Assembly (NCBI RefSeq): GCF_036227485.1
Contig: NZ_CP109479.1
Span: forward strand, 7,254,001 to 7,318,000
From: Streptomyces sp. NBC_01451
GTDB lineage: Bacteria; Actinomycetota; Actinomycetes; Streptomycetales; Streptomycetaceae
Direction of reading: 5' to 3'
DNA length: 64,000 nucleotides
The position numbers were made by a program, and so were the translations under genes. How positions within the stretch are numbered: the first letter of the stretch is position 1; every line of letters begins with the position of its first letter. The notes beneath the pieces were generated by a model that saw only the letters and a list, made by a program, of their open reading frames with translations, did no database searches and was not told where the DNA came from. Of the stretch, positions 44,394 to 52,397 are shown piece after piece.

Positions 44394-46193
44394 CTACTGA
44401 CCCTGGTAGATAGCCTCGATCTCGTCCGCGTAGTCCTTCGCCACCACATTGCGCTTGAGCTTCAGGGACGGCGTCAGGTGGCCCGACTCCTCGGTGAACT
44501 GGGAGGCCAGAATGCGGAACTTCCGCACCGATTCCGCTTTCGACACCGCGGCGTTGCCGTCGTCGACCGCGCCCTGGATCGCCGCGAGCAGATCCGGGTC
44601 ATGGGCGAGCGACGCCGCGGTGGACCCGGCCGGCTTGCCGTGCTCGTCGGCCCAACGGCCCAGGAACTCCTCGTCGATGGTGACCAGGGCGCCCACGAAC
44701 GGCCGCCCGTCGCCCACCACCATGCACTCCCCGACCAGCGCGTGCGCGCGGATCCGGTCCTCGATCACGGCCGGGGCGACGTTCTTGCCGCCCGCCGTGA
44801 CGATGATCTCCTTCTTGCGGCCGGTGATGCTCAGATAGCCGTCCTCGTCGAGCGTGCCGATGTCGCCGGTGTGGAACCAGCCGTCGGCCAGCGCCTCCTC
44901 GGTCGCCCCCGGGTTGTTCCAGTACTCCTTGAACAGGTGCTCGCCGTGCAGCAGCACCTCGCCGTCGTCGGCGATGCGCACCACCGAACCGGGCAGCGGC
45001 TGGCCGACCGAGCCGATCTTCTGCCGGTCCCAGGGGTTGAACGTGGTCGCGGCACAGGACTCGGTGAGGCCGTAGCCCTCCAGCACCGTGAAGCCGATCC
45101 CGCGGAAGAAGTGCCCGAGCCGCTCCCCGAGCGGGGCGCCGCCGGAGATCGCGTACTCGCCCTTGCCGCCGAGGACGTTGCGCAGCTTGCTGTAGACCAG
45201 CCGGTCGAAGACCTTGTGCTTGAACTTCAGGCCGACCGACGGGCCGGACGGCTCGTCCAGCGCCCGGCTGTACGCGATGGCCGTGTCCGCGGCCTTGTCG
45301 AAGATCCTGCCCTTGCCGTCCGCCTGCGCCTTGGCCCGCGCCGAGTTGTAGACCTTCTCGAAGACCCGCGGCACACCGAGGATCAACGTCGGCCGGAACG
45401 CGGCCAGTTCGTCGGTGAGGTTCTTGATGTCCGGGACGGTGCCCAGCTTGATCGGCGCCATCATCGGCGCGATCTGCACGAGCCGCCCGAAGACGTGCGC
45501 GAGCGGGAGGAAGAGGAGGACCGAGCACTCGCCGGTCCGGAACAGGGGCCGCAGTCGCTCGACCACGTTCCCGCACTCGGCGAAGAAGCTCCGGTGCGTG
45601 AGCACACAGCCCTTGGGCCGACCCGTCGTACCGCTCGTGTACACGATGGTCGCCGGGTCGTCGGCCTTCGTCCGCGCAGCGCGTTCCTCGACGGTCGCGT
45701 CGCTGACGTCCTGGCCGGCCCGCCCCAGCTCCTCCACCGCGCCGGCGTCGATCTGCCAGACGTGCTTCAGCTCGGGCAGCCGGTCGCGCACCGACGCCAC
45801 GGAGGCCGCGTGGCCGTCCAGTTCCACGATGATCGCGGTGGCCCCCGAGTCACTCAGGATCCACTGCACCTGCTCGGCGGAACTGGTCTCGTACACGGGT
45901 ACGGTCACCGCGCCCGCGCACCAGATGGCGAAGTCGAACAGGGTCCACTCGTAGCGCGTACGGGACATCAGGGCGACCCGGTCGCCCTGCGCGACCCCGG
46001 AGGCGATGAGACCCTTCGCGGCGGCGTGCACCTCGGCGAGGAAGGCCGTGGCCGTCACGTCCTGCCAGGCGCCGCCCACCTTGCGGGCGATGACGGCGAC
46101 ATCCGGATGCTGCGCGGCGTTTCGACGGACGATGTCGGTCAGATTTCCGTCCGCGGGGACCTCGTACAAAGCCGGAAGGCTGAACTCGCGCAA
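44394..46193 (-). CDS. Long-chain fatty acid--CoA ligase
   Basis: A 599-residue ANL-superfamily adenylating enzyme. Motif P-loop TIVYTSGTTGRPKGCVLTHR, the GYGLTESCA motif, WFHTGDIGTLDEDGYLSITG and RKKEIIVTAGGKNVAP are all present, and the C-terminal catalytic Lys is in the VSKAESVRKFRIL/KLKRNVVAKDY region. This is the FadD15-like group: it activates long-chain fatty acids as acyl-AMP then acyl-CoA. The start is ATG at 46193. A candidate operator lies 215-245 bases upstream. The stop is 33 bases from the convergent cholesterol oxidase. Confidence 0.93.
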   Translation of the reverse strand: MREFSLPALYEVPADGNLTDIVRRNAAQHPDVAVIARKVGGAWQDVTATAFLAEVHAAAKGLIASGVAQGDRVALMSRTRYEWTLFDFAIWCAGAVTVPVYETSSAEQVQWILSDSGATAIIVELDGHAASVASVRDRLPELKHVWQIDAGAVEELGRAGQDVSDATVEERAARTKADDPATIVYTSGTTGRPKGCVLTHRSFFAECGNVVERLRPLFRTGECSVLLFLPLAHVFGRLVQIAPMMAPIKLGTVPDIKNLTDELAAFRPTLILGVPRVFEKVYNSARAKAQADGKGRIFDKAADTAIAYSRALDEPSGPSVGLKFKHKVFDRLVYSKLRNVLGGKGEYAISGGAPLGERLGHFFRGIGFTVLEGYGLTESCAATTFNPWDRQKIGSVGQPLPGSVVRIADDGEVLLHGEHLFKEYWNNPGATEEALADGWFHTGDIGTLDEDGYLSITGRKKEIIVTAGGKNVAPAVIEDRIRAHALVGECMVVGDGRPFVGALVTIDEEFLGRWADEHGKPAGSTAASLAHDPDLLAAIQGAVDDGNAAVSKAESVRKFRILASQFTEESGHLTPSLKLKRNVVAKDYADEIEAIYQGQ

Positions 46194-46407
46194 GACTGCT
46201 GCTCCTCATAGGGCGCCGGCGCCACGACGTTGTGCGATGCGACGGTGCGGTCCATGGCTCGGGCAAGTACTCACGGATCTCGTAGTTGAAATCCTGAGCA
46301 CGACTGGACTGCCCGGACGTTACCCGCCGGTATGGCTCCTACGACAGGGGGGTCCGGCGAGATGTTCGCGGCGTCACACGGGTTGGTGTCTTTTACGCAC
46401 AGTAGTG

Positions 46408-46437
46408 CACGGTTTTCTTGACTGACCAGTAACCGTG
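46408..46437. promoter_or_regulatory. Inverted repeat in the acyl-CoA ligase/metallophosphoesterase region
   Basis: CACGGTT (46408-46414) and AACCGTG (46431-46437) are exact inverted repeats with a 16-base spacer that itself contains ACTG-AC-CAGT (46421-46430). The region 46194-46490 (297 bases) holds no gene. The site may control the fatty acyl-CoA ligase or the divergent phosphoesterase; the regulator is unknown. Confidence 0.35.
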
Positions 46438-46490
46438 AGCGACCCCCTTGTCCTGTTCACCCGAGCCGCACACGCCTACCCTTGATCGCC

Positions 46491-47297
46491 ATGGCACCCA
46501 CACCGCGGGGCAACCCACAGGGGAAGAGGACACGCGTTCATGTGGTCAGCGACGTGCACGGCAACGTGCGTGACCTGGCCGTGGCCGGTGCGGGCGCGGA
46601 CGCCCTGATCTGTCTGGGCGACCTGGTCCTCTTCCTCGACTACGCCGACCACTCTCGCGGCATCTTCCCCGACCTCTTCGGCGCCGAGAACGCGAGCCGC
46701 CTCGTGGCGCTGCGCACGGCCCGCCGCTTCGAGGAGGCGCGCGAGCACGGGGCCCGGCTGTGGGCCGGCATCGGCATGGACCGGGCGACGGCCATCGAGA
46801 AGGCAGTCCGCAAGCAGTACGCCGAACTGTTCGCCGCGTTCCCGGCACCGACGTACGCCACCTACGGCAACGTCGACATGCCGACACTGTGGCCGGAGTA
46901 CGCCGGCCCGGGCACCCATGTCCTGGACGGCGAACGGGTGGAGATCGGGGGCCGGACCTTCGGCTTCGTCGGCGGCGGGCTGACGACACCCATGCGCACC
47001 CCGTACGAGATCAGCGACGAGGAGTACGCGGCGAAGATCGAGGCGGTCGGCGAGGTCGACGTGCTGTGCACGCACATTCCGCCGGAGGTCCCGGAGCTGG
47101 TGTACGACACGGTCGCGCGCCGCTTCGAACGCGGCAGCCGCGCCCTGCTCGACGCGATCCGGCGCACGCGCCCCCGGTACGCGCTCTTCGGTCACGTCCA
47201 CCAGCCGCTGGCCCGGCGGATGCGGATCGGGGCCACGGAGTGCGTGAACGTGGGGCACTTCGCGGGGAGCGGGCGGCCGTGGGTACTCGAATGGTGA
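46491..47297 (+). CDS. Calcineurin-like metallophosphoesterase
   Basis: A 268-residue cytosolic phosphoesterase with the metal motifs in order: VVSDVHGNVRD, CLGDLVLF, YATYGNVDMPTLW, LCTHIPPEVPEL and LFGHVHQPLA. This gives the usual dinuclear metal site. The physiological substrate is unknown. ATG 46491 lies 8 bases after TACCCT (46477-46482), consistent with a leaderless transcript; a TTG at 46482 is in frame but is part of that -10 element. It is divergent from the acyl-CoA ligase. Confidence 0.87.
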   Translation: MAPTPRGNPQGKRTRVHVVSDVHGNVRDLAVAGAGADALICLGDLVLFLDYADHSRGIFPDLFGAENASRLVALRTARRFEEAREHGARLWAGIGMDRATAIEKAVRKQYAELFAAFPAPTYATYGNVDMPTLWPEYAGPGTHVLDGERVEIGGRTFGFVGGGLTTPMRTPYEISDEEYAAKIEAVGEVDVLCTHIPPEVPELVYDTVARRFERGSRALLDAIRRTRPRYALFGHVHQPLARRMRIGATECVNVGHFAGSGRPWVLEW

Positions 47298-47432
47298 CTC
47301 CGGCAACCCCGTCGCCCCCGTTGCCACCGGGTCCTGGTGGCAACGGCCCGCCCCGCGCGGGGTAGCCTTCACGCTGCACATACGTGCGCACCGACCCTCC
47401 CTCACCGGACCGCATCTGGAGGAGCCACTTCG

Positions 47433-47873
47433 ATGGCGGAATTCACCAGTTCGAGCATCACGATCGAGGCGGCACCGAACGAGGTGATGGCGGTGATCGC
47501 CGACTTCGCCCGTTACCCGGACTGGACCGGCGAGGTGAAGGAGGCGGAGGTCCTGAAGACCGACGCCCAGGGCCGCGCCGAGCAGGTCCGCCTGGTCATG
47601 GACGCCGGTGCGATCAAGGACGACCAGACCCTCGGCTACACCTGGACCGGCGAGCACGAGGTCTCGTGGACCCTGGTCAAGTCGCAGATGCTGCGGGCGC
47701 TGGACGGCTCGTACATCCTGAAGGCGGCGGGAGCCGGGGCGACCGAGGTCACCTACCAGCTGACCGTGGACGTCAAGATCCCGATGCTCGGCATGATCAA
47801 GCGCAAGGCGGAGAAGGTCATCATCGACCGGGCGCTGGCCGGGTTGAAGAAGCGGGTGGAGGAGCCCAAGTAG
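47433..47873 (+). CDS. SRPBCC-fold (polyketide cyclase/lipid-transport like) protein
   Basis: A 146-residue START/SRPBCC-fold protein: SSSITIEAAPNEVMAVIADF, YPDWTGEVKEAEVLKTDAQG and a C-terminal amphipathic helix (GMIKRKAEKVIIDRALAGLK). The fold holds a hydrophobic cavity for a lipid or polyketide-like ligand. Functions in the family vary, from cyclases to membrane-protein adaptors. GGAGGAG at 47418-47424 selects the ATG at 47433. There is no polyketide cluster here, so a housekeeping role, possibly with the adjacent ArsA-like ATPase, is more likely. Confidence 0.85.
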   Translation: MAEFTSSSITIEAAPNEVMAVIADFARYPDWTGEVKEAEVLKTDAQGRAEQVRLVMDAGAIKDDQTLGYTWTGEHEVSWTLVKSQMLRALDGSYILKAAGAGATEVTYQLTVDVKIPMLGMIKRKAEKVIIDRALAGLKKRVEEPK

Positions 47874-47877
47874 TTTC

Positions 47878-47953
47878 CCGCCCCCGCCGCCCCTACCCGT
47901 CCCGTCCTCGGGGCCGAAGCGGGGGTCTGGGGGCGGCAGCCCCCAGGGGCGGG
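47878..47953 (+). repeat. Dispersed intergenic repeat family 2, copy c
   Basis: Opens CCGCCCCCGCCGCCCCTACCC right after the preceding stop, as copy b does, then carries the tail module GCGGGGGTCTGGGGGCGGCA followed by GCCCCCAGGGG. The GTTTGAGGAC module is reduced to GTCCTCGGGG. It lies just upstream of the leaderless ArsA-like gene. Confidence 0.6.
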
Positions 47954-47979
47954 CGCCGGCACCGGTACCGTTCACCCAC

Positions 47980-49173
47980 ATGCGCACCCTCCTCCTGACC
48001 GGTCCCGGCGGCTCGGGCCGTACCACCCTCGCCGCGGCCACCGCACTGACCGCGGCGCGCGACGGCACCCCCACCCTCGTCCTCAGCACCGACCGCTCCG
48101 ACACCCTCGGCGCCGCCCTCGGCACCCCCACGGGCCCCACCCCCGTACCCGTCCCGGGCACCCCGCACCTCACGGCCTGGCGCCCCGACGCCGCCGAAGG
48201 CTTCCGCGCCGACCTCACCGCCTTCCAGGACCGCGCCGCGAACGTCCTCGACTTCCTCGGCGCCTCCCGGCTCGACCCCGAGGAACCCAGCCCCCTCCCC
48301 GGCGCCGAGGAACTCGCCCTGCTGCGCGCCCTGCGCGACGCCGCGCTCTCGGAGGCGTACGGCCTCCTCGTCGTCGACCTCCCGCCCACCCCGCAGGCAC
48401 TCGCCCTCCTCGCGCTGCCCGAGGAACTCCGCCGCTATCTGCGCCGCCTCCTCCCGGCCGAACGCCAGGCCGCCCGCGCCCTGCGCCCCGTGCTCGGCCG
48501 CCTCGCCGGCGTCCCGATGCCCACGGAGTGGCTGTACGAGGCCGCCGCCCGCTGGGACGTCGAACTGGCCGCCGTCACCGCGGTCGTCGAGGACCGGGAC
48601 ACCGTCGTACGGCTGGTCGCCGAGCCCGGCCCGGCCGGCACCGACGCCGTCCGCGCCGCCACCACCGGGCTCGCTCTGCGCGGCCTGCGCGCGGACGTGC
48701 TGCTCGCCAACCGCGTTCTGCCGGAGCCCTCGACCGACCCCTGGCTCGCCTCCGTCACCGCCCAGCAGCGCAAGACGATCGACGAATGGTCCGAGGCGGC
48801 CGAGTCACCGCAGTCCTACGCCCTCCACCAGGTCCCGCACCTCGGACACGACCCGCGCGGCACCGACGACCTGGCCGCCCTGCGCGCACCCGCCGTCAAC
48901 CGGACCCCCGCCCCCGTCGAGTGGCCCGTCACCGATCACCTCGCCGACGACGGTGTGCTCGTCTGGCACATCCCGCTGCCCGGCGCGATACGCGACGAGC
49001 TCGACCTGGTCCGGCGCGGCGACGAACTCGCCGTTACCGTCGGCCCGTTCCGCCGTATCGTCCCGCTGCCCTCGGCACTGCGCCGCTGCACGGTGGCCGG
49101 CGCCGCCCTGCGCGACGGCGAGCTGAGGGTCCGTTTCGCGCCGGACCCGGATCTGTGGCCGCAGGCACGATGA
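47980..49173 (+). CDS. ArsA/Get3-like ATPase with a degenerate P-loop
   Basis: A 397-residue homologue of ArsA/Get3 ATPases. The N-terminal loop reads G8-P-G-G-S-G-R14-T-T, where family members have GKGGVGKTT; both the signature Lys and the P-loop Lys are absent (P9, R14). The switch-like segment LLVVDLPPTPQALALLALPE corresponds to the DTAPTGHTLRLLSLP region, and a C-terminal beta domain (about 325-397, VWHIPLPGAIRDELDLVRRG) is the actinobacterial ArsA_HSP20-like extension. ATP hydrolysis is therefore doubtful; a binding or scaffold role is possible. ATG 47980 lies 8 bases after TACCGT, a likely leaderless start. Confidence 0.82.
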   Translation: MRTLLLTGPGGSGRTTLAAATALTAARDGTPTLVLSTDRSDTLGAALGTPTGPTPVPVPGTPHLTAWRPDAAEGFRADLTAFQDRAANVLDFLGASRLDPEEPSPLPGAEELALLRALRDAALSEAYGLLVVDLPPTPQALALLALPEELRRYLRRLLPAERQAARALRPVLGRLAGVPMPTEWLYEAAARWDVELAAVTAVVEDRDTVVRLVAEPGPAGTDAVRAATTGLALRGLRADVLLANRVLPEPSTDPWLASVTAQQRKTIDEWSEAAESPQSYALHQVPHLGHDPRGTDDLAALRAPAVNRTPAPVEWPVTDHLADDGVLVWHIPLPGAIRDELDLVRRGDELAVTVGPFRRIVPLPSALRRCTVAGAALRDGELRVRFAPDPDLWPQAR

Positions 49174-49230
49174 ACGGCGTACGTCCATTCGGGTACCGTC
49201 GGAGAGACGAACCGTAGTCAGGAGCCCGCC

Positions 49231-49734
49231 ATGAGCGAAGAGCGCCCCATGTCCGACGCCGCTCGGGGGCACACGGCCGACGAGGCACCGTACGAGACGC
49301 CCGTCTCCGACGCCGACGCGTGGGCGAAGGCCTGCGCCGAGGACCTCGAAGCGGAGAAGGCCCGCCGCCGGGCCCGGTACGGCCCGCCGCCCGCCTCCGC
49401 CGCCGAGGAACTCCGCAAGCTGGTCGACGCCGTGTCGGAGAAGCTGTCGTCCCTCCAGTCACCGCTGCTCGGCGCGGTCGCCCAGGGCACCGCCCAGCAG
49501 GTGGTGCAGCAGGTCGTCCAGCAGGCCAAGGCGGCCGTCGAACCGGTGATCGAACGCAACCCGGATGTCTTCGACCACCTGGCAGCGGCGGGCAACGAAC
49601 TGCTCGCCGCCTACCGCTCGGCCGTCGTCTCCCAGGAACGCCGCTGGACGACCCGGGAGGCCGACCGCGCGAAGAACCGGGGCGAGGACCGGGGCGACGG
49701 CACCGGCTCCGGCGAGCGCATCGACCTGGACTGA
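49231..49734 (+). CDS. DUF5304 family protein
   Basis: A 167-residue, hydrophilic and largely helical protein with no membrane segment. It contains SDADAWAKACAEDLEAEKAR, a central helical part with Gln/Val repeats (AQQVVQQVVQQAKAAVEPV), and a charged Arg/Gly/Asp C-terminus ending GSGERIDLD. I recognise it as DUF5304, an actinomycete family of unknown function found next to the ArsA-like gene and glkA in Streptomyces. CAGGAG at 49219-49224 precedes the ATG at 49231; ATG 49249 is an alternative. Confidence 0.75.
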   Translation: MSEERPMSDAARGHTADEAPYETPVSDADAWAKACAEDLEAEKARRRARYGPPPASAAEELRKLVDAVSEKLSSLQSPLLGAVAQGTAQQVVQQVVQQAKAAVEPVIERNPDVFDHLAAAGNELLAAYRSAVVSQERRWTTREADRAKNRGEDRGDGTGSGERIDLD

Positions 49735-49848
49735 GAGCCCCTGGATCACGTCCCGGCGGGCCCGCCCACCGTGCGGACGAGGGGCACCCGGCGACAGGGC
49801 CTCGGGTACGGTTGGCCGTAGCGGGGCTCCACCGAAACTGAGGGATTC

Positions 49849-50802
49849 ATGGGACTCACCATCGGCGTCGATATCGGCGGCACGAAGATCGCGGCCGGCG
49901 TGGTCGACGAGGAAGGCAACATCCTCTCGACCCACAAGGTGCCGACCCCGGGCACACCCGAGGGCATCGTGGACGCCATCGCCGCCGCCGTCGAGGGCGC
50001 GCGCGCCGGGCACGAGATCGTGGGCGTCGGCATCGGCGCGGCCGGATACGTGAACCGTCAGCGATCCACGGTCTACTTCGCGCCCAACATCGACTGGCGC
50101 GAGGAACCGCTGAAGGACAAGGTCGAGACCCGCGTGGGCCTGCCGGTCGTCGTCGAGAACGACGCGAACGCGGCGGCGTGGGGCGAGTACAAGTTCGGCG
50201 CGGGCAAGGGCCACCGCAACGTCATCTGCATCACCCTGGGAACCGGCCTCGGCGGCGGCATCATCATCGGCAACAAGCTGCGCCGCGGCCACTTCGGCGT
50301 GGCCGCCGAGTTCGGCCACATCCGCGTGGTCCCCGACGGACTGCTCTGCGGCTGCGGCAGCCAGGGCTGCTGGGAGCAGTACGCGTCCGGGCGCGCCCTC
50401 GTCCGGTACGCGAAGCAGCGTGCCAACGCGACCCCCGAGCACGCCGAGCTGCTTCTCTCCCTCGGCGACGGCACCCCCGACGGCATCGAGGGCAAGCACA
50501 TCTCGATGGCCGCGAGGCAGGGCGACGCGGTCGCCGTCGACTCGTACCGCGAACTGGCCCGCTGGGCCGGCTCCGGCCTCGCCGACCTGGCCTCCCTCTT
50601 CGACCCCTCCGCCTTCATCGTCGGCGGCGGCCTCTCGGACGAGGGCGAACTGGTCCTCGACCCCATCCGCAAGTCCTACAAGCGCTGGCTGGTGGGCGGC
50701 AACTGGCGCCCGGTCGCCGACGTCATCGCCGCCCAACTGGGCAACAAGGCAGGCATGGTGGGCGCGGCGGACCTGGCGAGAGAACCCGACCCGATCATGT
50801 AG
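49849..50802 (+). CDS. glkA: Glucokinase, ROK family
   Basis: A 317-residue ROK-family glucokinase: phosphate motif GVDIGGTKIAAGVVD, catalytic D105 in VVENDANAAAWG, glucose-binding H157 in EFGHIRV and the ROK zinc cysteines C167-G-C169-G-S-Q-G-C174. It phosphorylates glucose with ATP. In Streptomyces the same protein is needed for glucose repression beyond its catalytic role. The ATG at 49849 follows GAGGGAT only 4 bases upstream. The promoter probably includes TACGGT (49806-49811). A 14-bp hairpin terminator follows, with its tail duplicated. Confidence 0.95.
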   Translation: MGLTIGVDIGGTKIAAGVVDEEGNILSTHKVPTPGTPEGIVDAIAAAVEGARAGHEIVGVGIGAAGYVNRQRSTVYFAPNIDWREEPLKDKVETRVGLPVVVENDANAAAWGEYKFGAGKGHRNVICITLGTGLGGGIIIGNKLRRGHFGVAAEFGHIRVVPDGLLCGCGSQGCWEQYASGRALVRYAKQRANATPEHAELLLSLGDGTPDGIEGKHISMAARQGDAVAVDSYRELARWAGSGLADLASLFDPSAFIVGGGLSDEGELVLDPIRKSYKRWLVGGNWRPVADVIAAQLGNKAGMVGAADLAREPDPIM

Positions 50803-50823
50803 AACACCCCCGTGGCTGTGGCT

Positions 50824-50878
50824 GCTCGCCGTTCCCCCTGCAAGGGGAACGGCGAGCTGTTCTCGGCGAGCTGTTCTC
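50824..50878 (+). terminator. glkA terminator with a tandemly duplicated tail
   Basis: GCTCGCCGTTCCCC (50824-50837) pairs exactly with GGGGAACGGCGAGC (50844-50857) around CTGCAA, followed by TGTTCTC. The unit GGCGAGCTGTTCTC, which spans the end of the right arm and the tail, is repeated exactly at 50851-50864 and 50865-50878. Confidence 0.75.
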
Positions 50879-50879
50879 A

Positions 50880-50916
50880 GGGGCGCGGGGAACTGCGCGA
50901 CAAACCACAGCGAGCC
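50880..50916 (+). repeat. Dispersed intergenic repeat family 1, copy C (short form)
   Basis: GGGGCGCGGGGAACTGCGCG then ACAAACCACAGCGAGCC, directly after the duplicated glkA terminator tail. It is closest to copy D at 20614-20660. Confidence 0.65.
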
Positions 50917-50993
50917 GTCGGACAGCCAACAGCCGCACCCCGAACGGCGAGTTCCCGGCATTCCCCACAACCCGCCTCCGTATCTTGACCACC

Positions 50994-51749
50994 ATGGCGA
51001 CCAACCCCCCGCTCCCGACCCCCCGCACGGACCCCGACGGTTCCGCCGTCATCCGAGTCCTCAGCTACAACATCCGCTCGATGCGCGACGACACCGCCGC
51101 CCTCGCCCGAGTCATCACTGCCTGCGCCCCCGACCTGGTCCTCATCCAGGAAGCCCCCCGCTTCTTCCGCTGGCGCAAGAAGCTCTCCCGCCTCGCAGCC
51201 GCCTCCGGCCAGGTACTCCTCTCCGGCGGAGCCACCGCCGCCGGCCCCGCCCTCCTGTGCTCCCTGCGCGCGACCGTCGAACACACCGAGGACGTCCTCC
51301 TCCCGCTCACCCCCGGCCAGCACCGCCGCGGCTTCGCGACGGCGGTCGTCCGCTTCGGGGGCGCCCGGCTCGGCGTACTGAGCTGTCACCTCAGCCTCCA
51401 GAAGGACGAGCGGTACGAGCAGTCAGGCCTGCTCCTCGACCGCCTCGCCGCGCTGGACGTACCGCACGCGGTCGCGGGCGGCGACCTCAACGAACGCCCC
51501 ACCGGCCGCAGCTTCCGGCGCCTGGCCACCGGCCTCCAGGACTGCTGGACCACCGCCCCCTGGGGCACGGAGTACACCTCGACGCCCACCGACCCGCACC
51601 AGCGGATCGACGCGATCCTGGCCACGCCCGGCATCGAGGTCCTCGGCTGCGGGGTGCCGACGGGCCTTCCCGGCGTGACGGAGACAGACCTGAGGGCGGC
51701 CACGGACCATCTGCCGGTCCTGGCCGCCCTCAGAATCCCCGCGTCCTGA
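50994..51749 (+). CDS. Endonuclease/exonuclease/phosphatase-fold hydrolase
   Basis: A 251-residue EEP-superfamily enzyme. Metal and catalytic motifs are in order: VLSYNIRSM, LVLIQEAPRFF, LSCHLSLQKD, AGGDLNERPTG, QRIDAILATPG and ATDHLPVLAAL. The family includes nucleases and phosphodiesterases; no secretion signal is seen, and the substrate is unknown. ATG 50994 lies 7 bases after TATCTT (50981-50986), so the mRNA is probably leaderless. Frames open further upstream overlap glkA and are not used. The region 50803-50993 holds only the terminator and repeat. Confidence 0.85.
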   Translation: MATNPPLPTPRTDPDGSAVIRVLSYNIRSMRDDTAALARVITACAPDLVLIQEAPRFFRWRKKLSRLAAASGQVLLSGGATAAGPALLCSLRATVEHTEDVLLPLTPGQHRRGFATAVVRFGGARLGVLSCHLSLQKDERYEQSGLLLDRLAALDVPHAVAGGDLNERPTGRSFRRLATGLQDCWTTAPWGTEYTSTPTDPHQRIDAILATPGIEVLGCGVPTGLPGVTETDLRAATDHLPVLAALRIPAS

Positions 51750-51794
51750 ACGCCTTGGACGTCCTCGAACGTCCCTGAGTCGGGACAGTGGTCG

Positions 51795-52397
51795 TCAGAC
51801 CACCGCACCCCGCCCCGGGTCCTGCTCGTCGTCCTCGTCGCCCTGCATCCGCATCACCAGCGTCGCGAACCCGCCGAGGAACCCGCCGATGCCCAGCGTC
51901 GTCAGCCACCAGGTCATGTCCCAGCCCAGCAGTACGGCGAGCAGCAGCAGGACCGGACCGCCGAGCACCGCCAGCCAGGCGAACCGGGCGGTCGTGTCGG
52001 AGGACGGCAGCGGGGGCGGCTCCGGCGGCACGAAGTGGCCCTCGTCGTCATCGTCGAAGTCGTCCTCCGACGCGTCGGGCGTCGAGTAGTCGCGCGGGCC
52101 ACTGCCTCCGACGCCCGGGGCGAAGGAGACGGAGCTGCCCAGCGGCTTCGCGGGCTGCCCGTCACCCTTGGCCACCTTGTCGGCGTTGCCCTTGGGGTCG
52201 GGGTCGACGGTGTCGTCGGTGTCGTCGTTCGTGTCCGGTTCGAGCAGCGCCAGATCCTCGATCGACTTGAACGGCTTGGCGCCGGGCGGGTCCGGCGGCT
52301 CGTCGCCGTACGCCTCCACGATCGCGGCCCACGCGGCCGCCTCGTCGAAGGGCACGCCCTTCTCCTCCGGCTCGCGGTCGGAGTCGTGCTCAGCCAC
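51795..52397 (-). CDS. Acidic membrane protein of unknown function
   Basis: A 200-residue protein with an acidic N-terminal two thirds, including DPDPKGNADKVAKGDGQ and the run EDDFDDDDEGHF, then two C-terminal membrane helices (about 146-163 and 166-186) and a short acidic tail. The layout suggests a bitopic or hairpin membrane protein with a long cytosolic disordered arm. The start is GTG at 52397 (VAEHDSDREPEEKG), overlapping the stop of the alpha/beta hydrolase by 8 bases, so the two are translationally coupled. I know no function. Confidence 0.72.
   Translation of the reverse strand: MAEHDSDREPEEKGVPFDEAAAWAAIVEAYGDEPPDPPGAKPFKSIEDLALLEPDTNDDTDDTVDPDPKGNADKVAKGDGQPAKPLGSSVSFAPGVGGSGPRDYSTPDASEDDFDDDDEGHFVPPEPPPLPSSDTTARFAWLAVLGGPVLLLLAVLLGWDMTWWLTTLGIGGFLGGFATLVMRMQGDEDDEQDPGRGAVV

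Noticed and set aside
44370..44394. Hairpin between cholesterol oxidase and acyl-CoA ligase as a terminator
   Set aside because: GGCCC/GGGCC pairing is short and interrupted; not strong enough to list.
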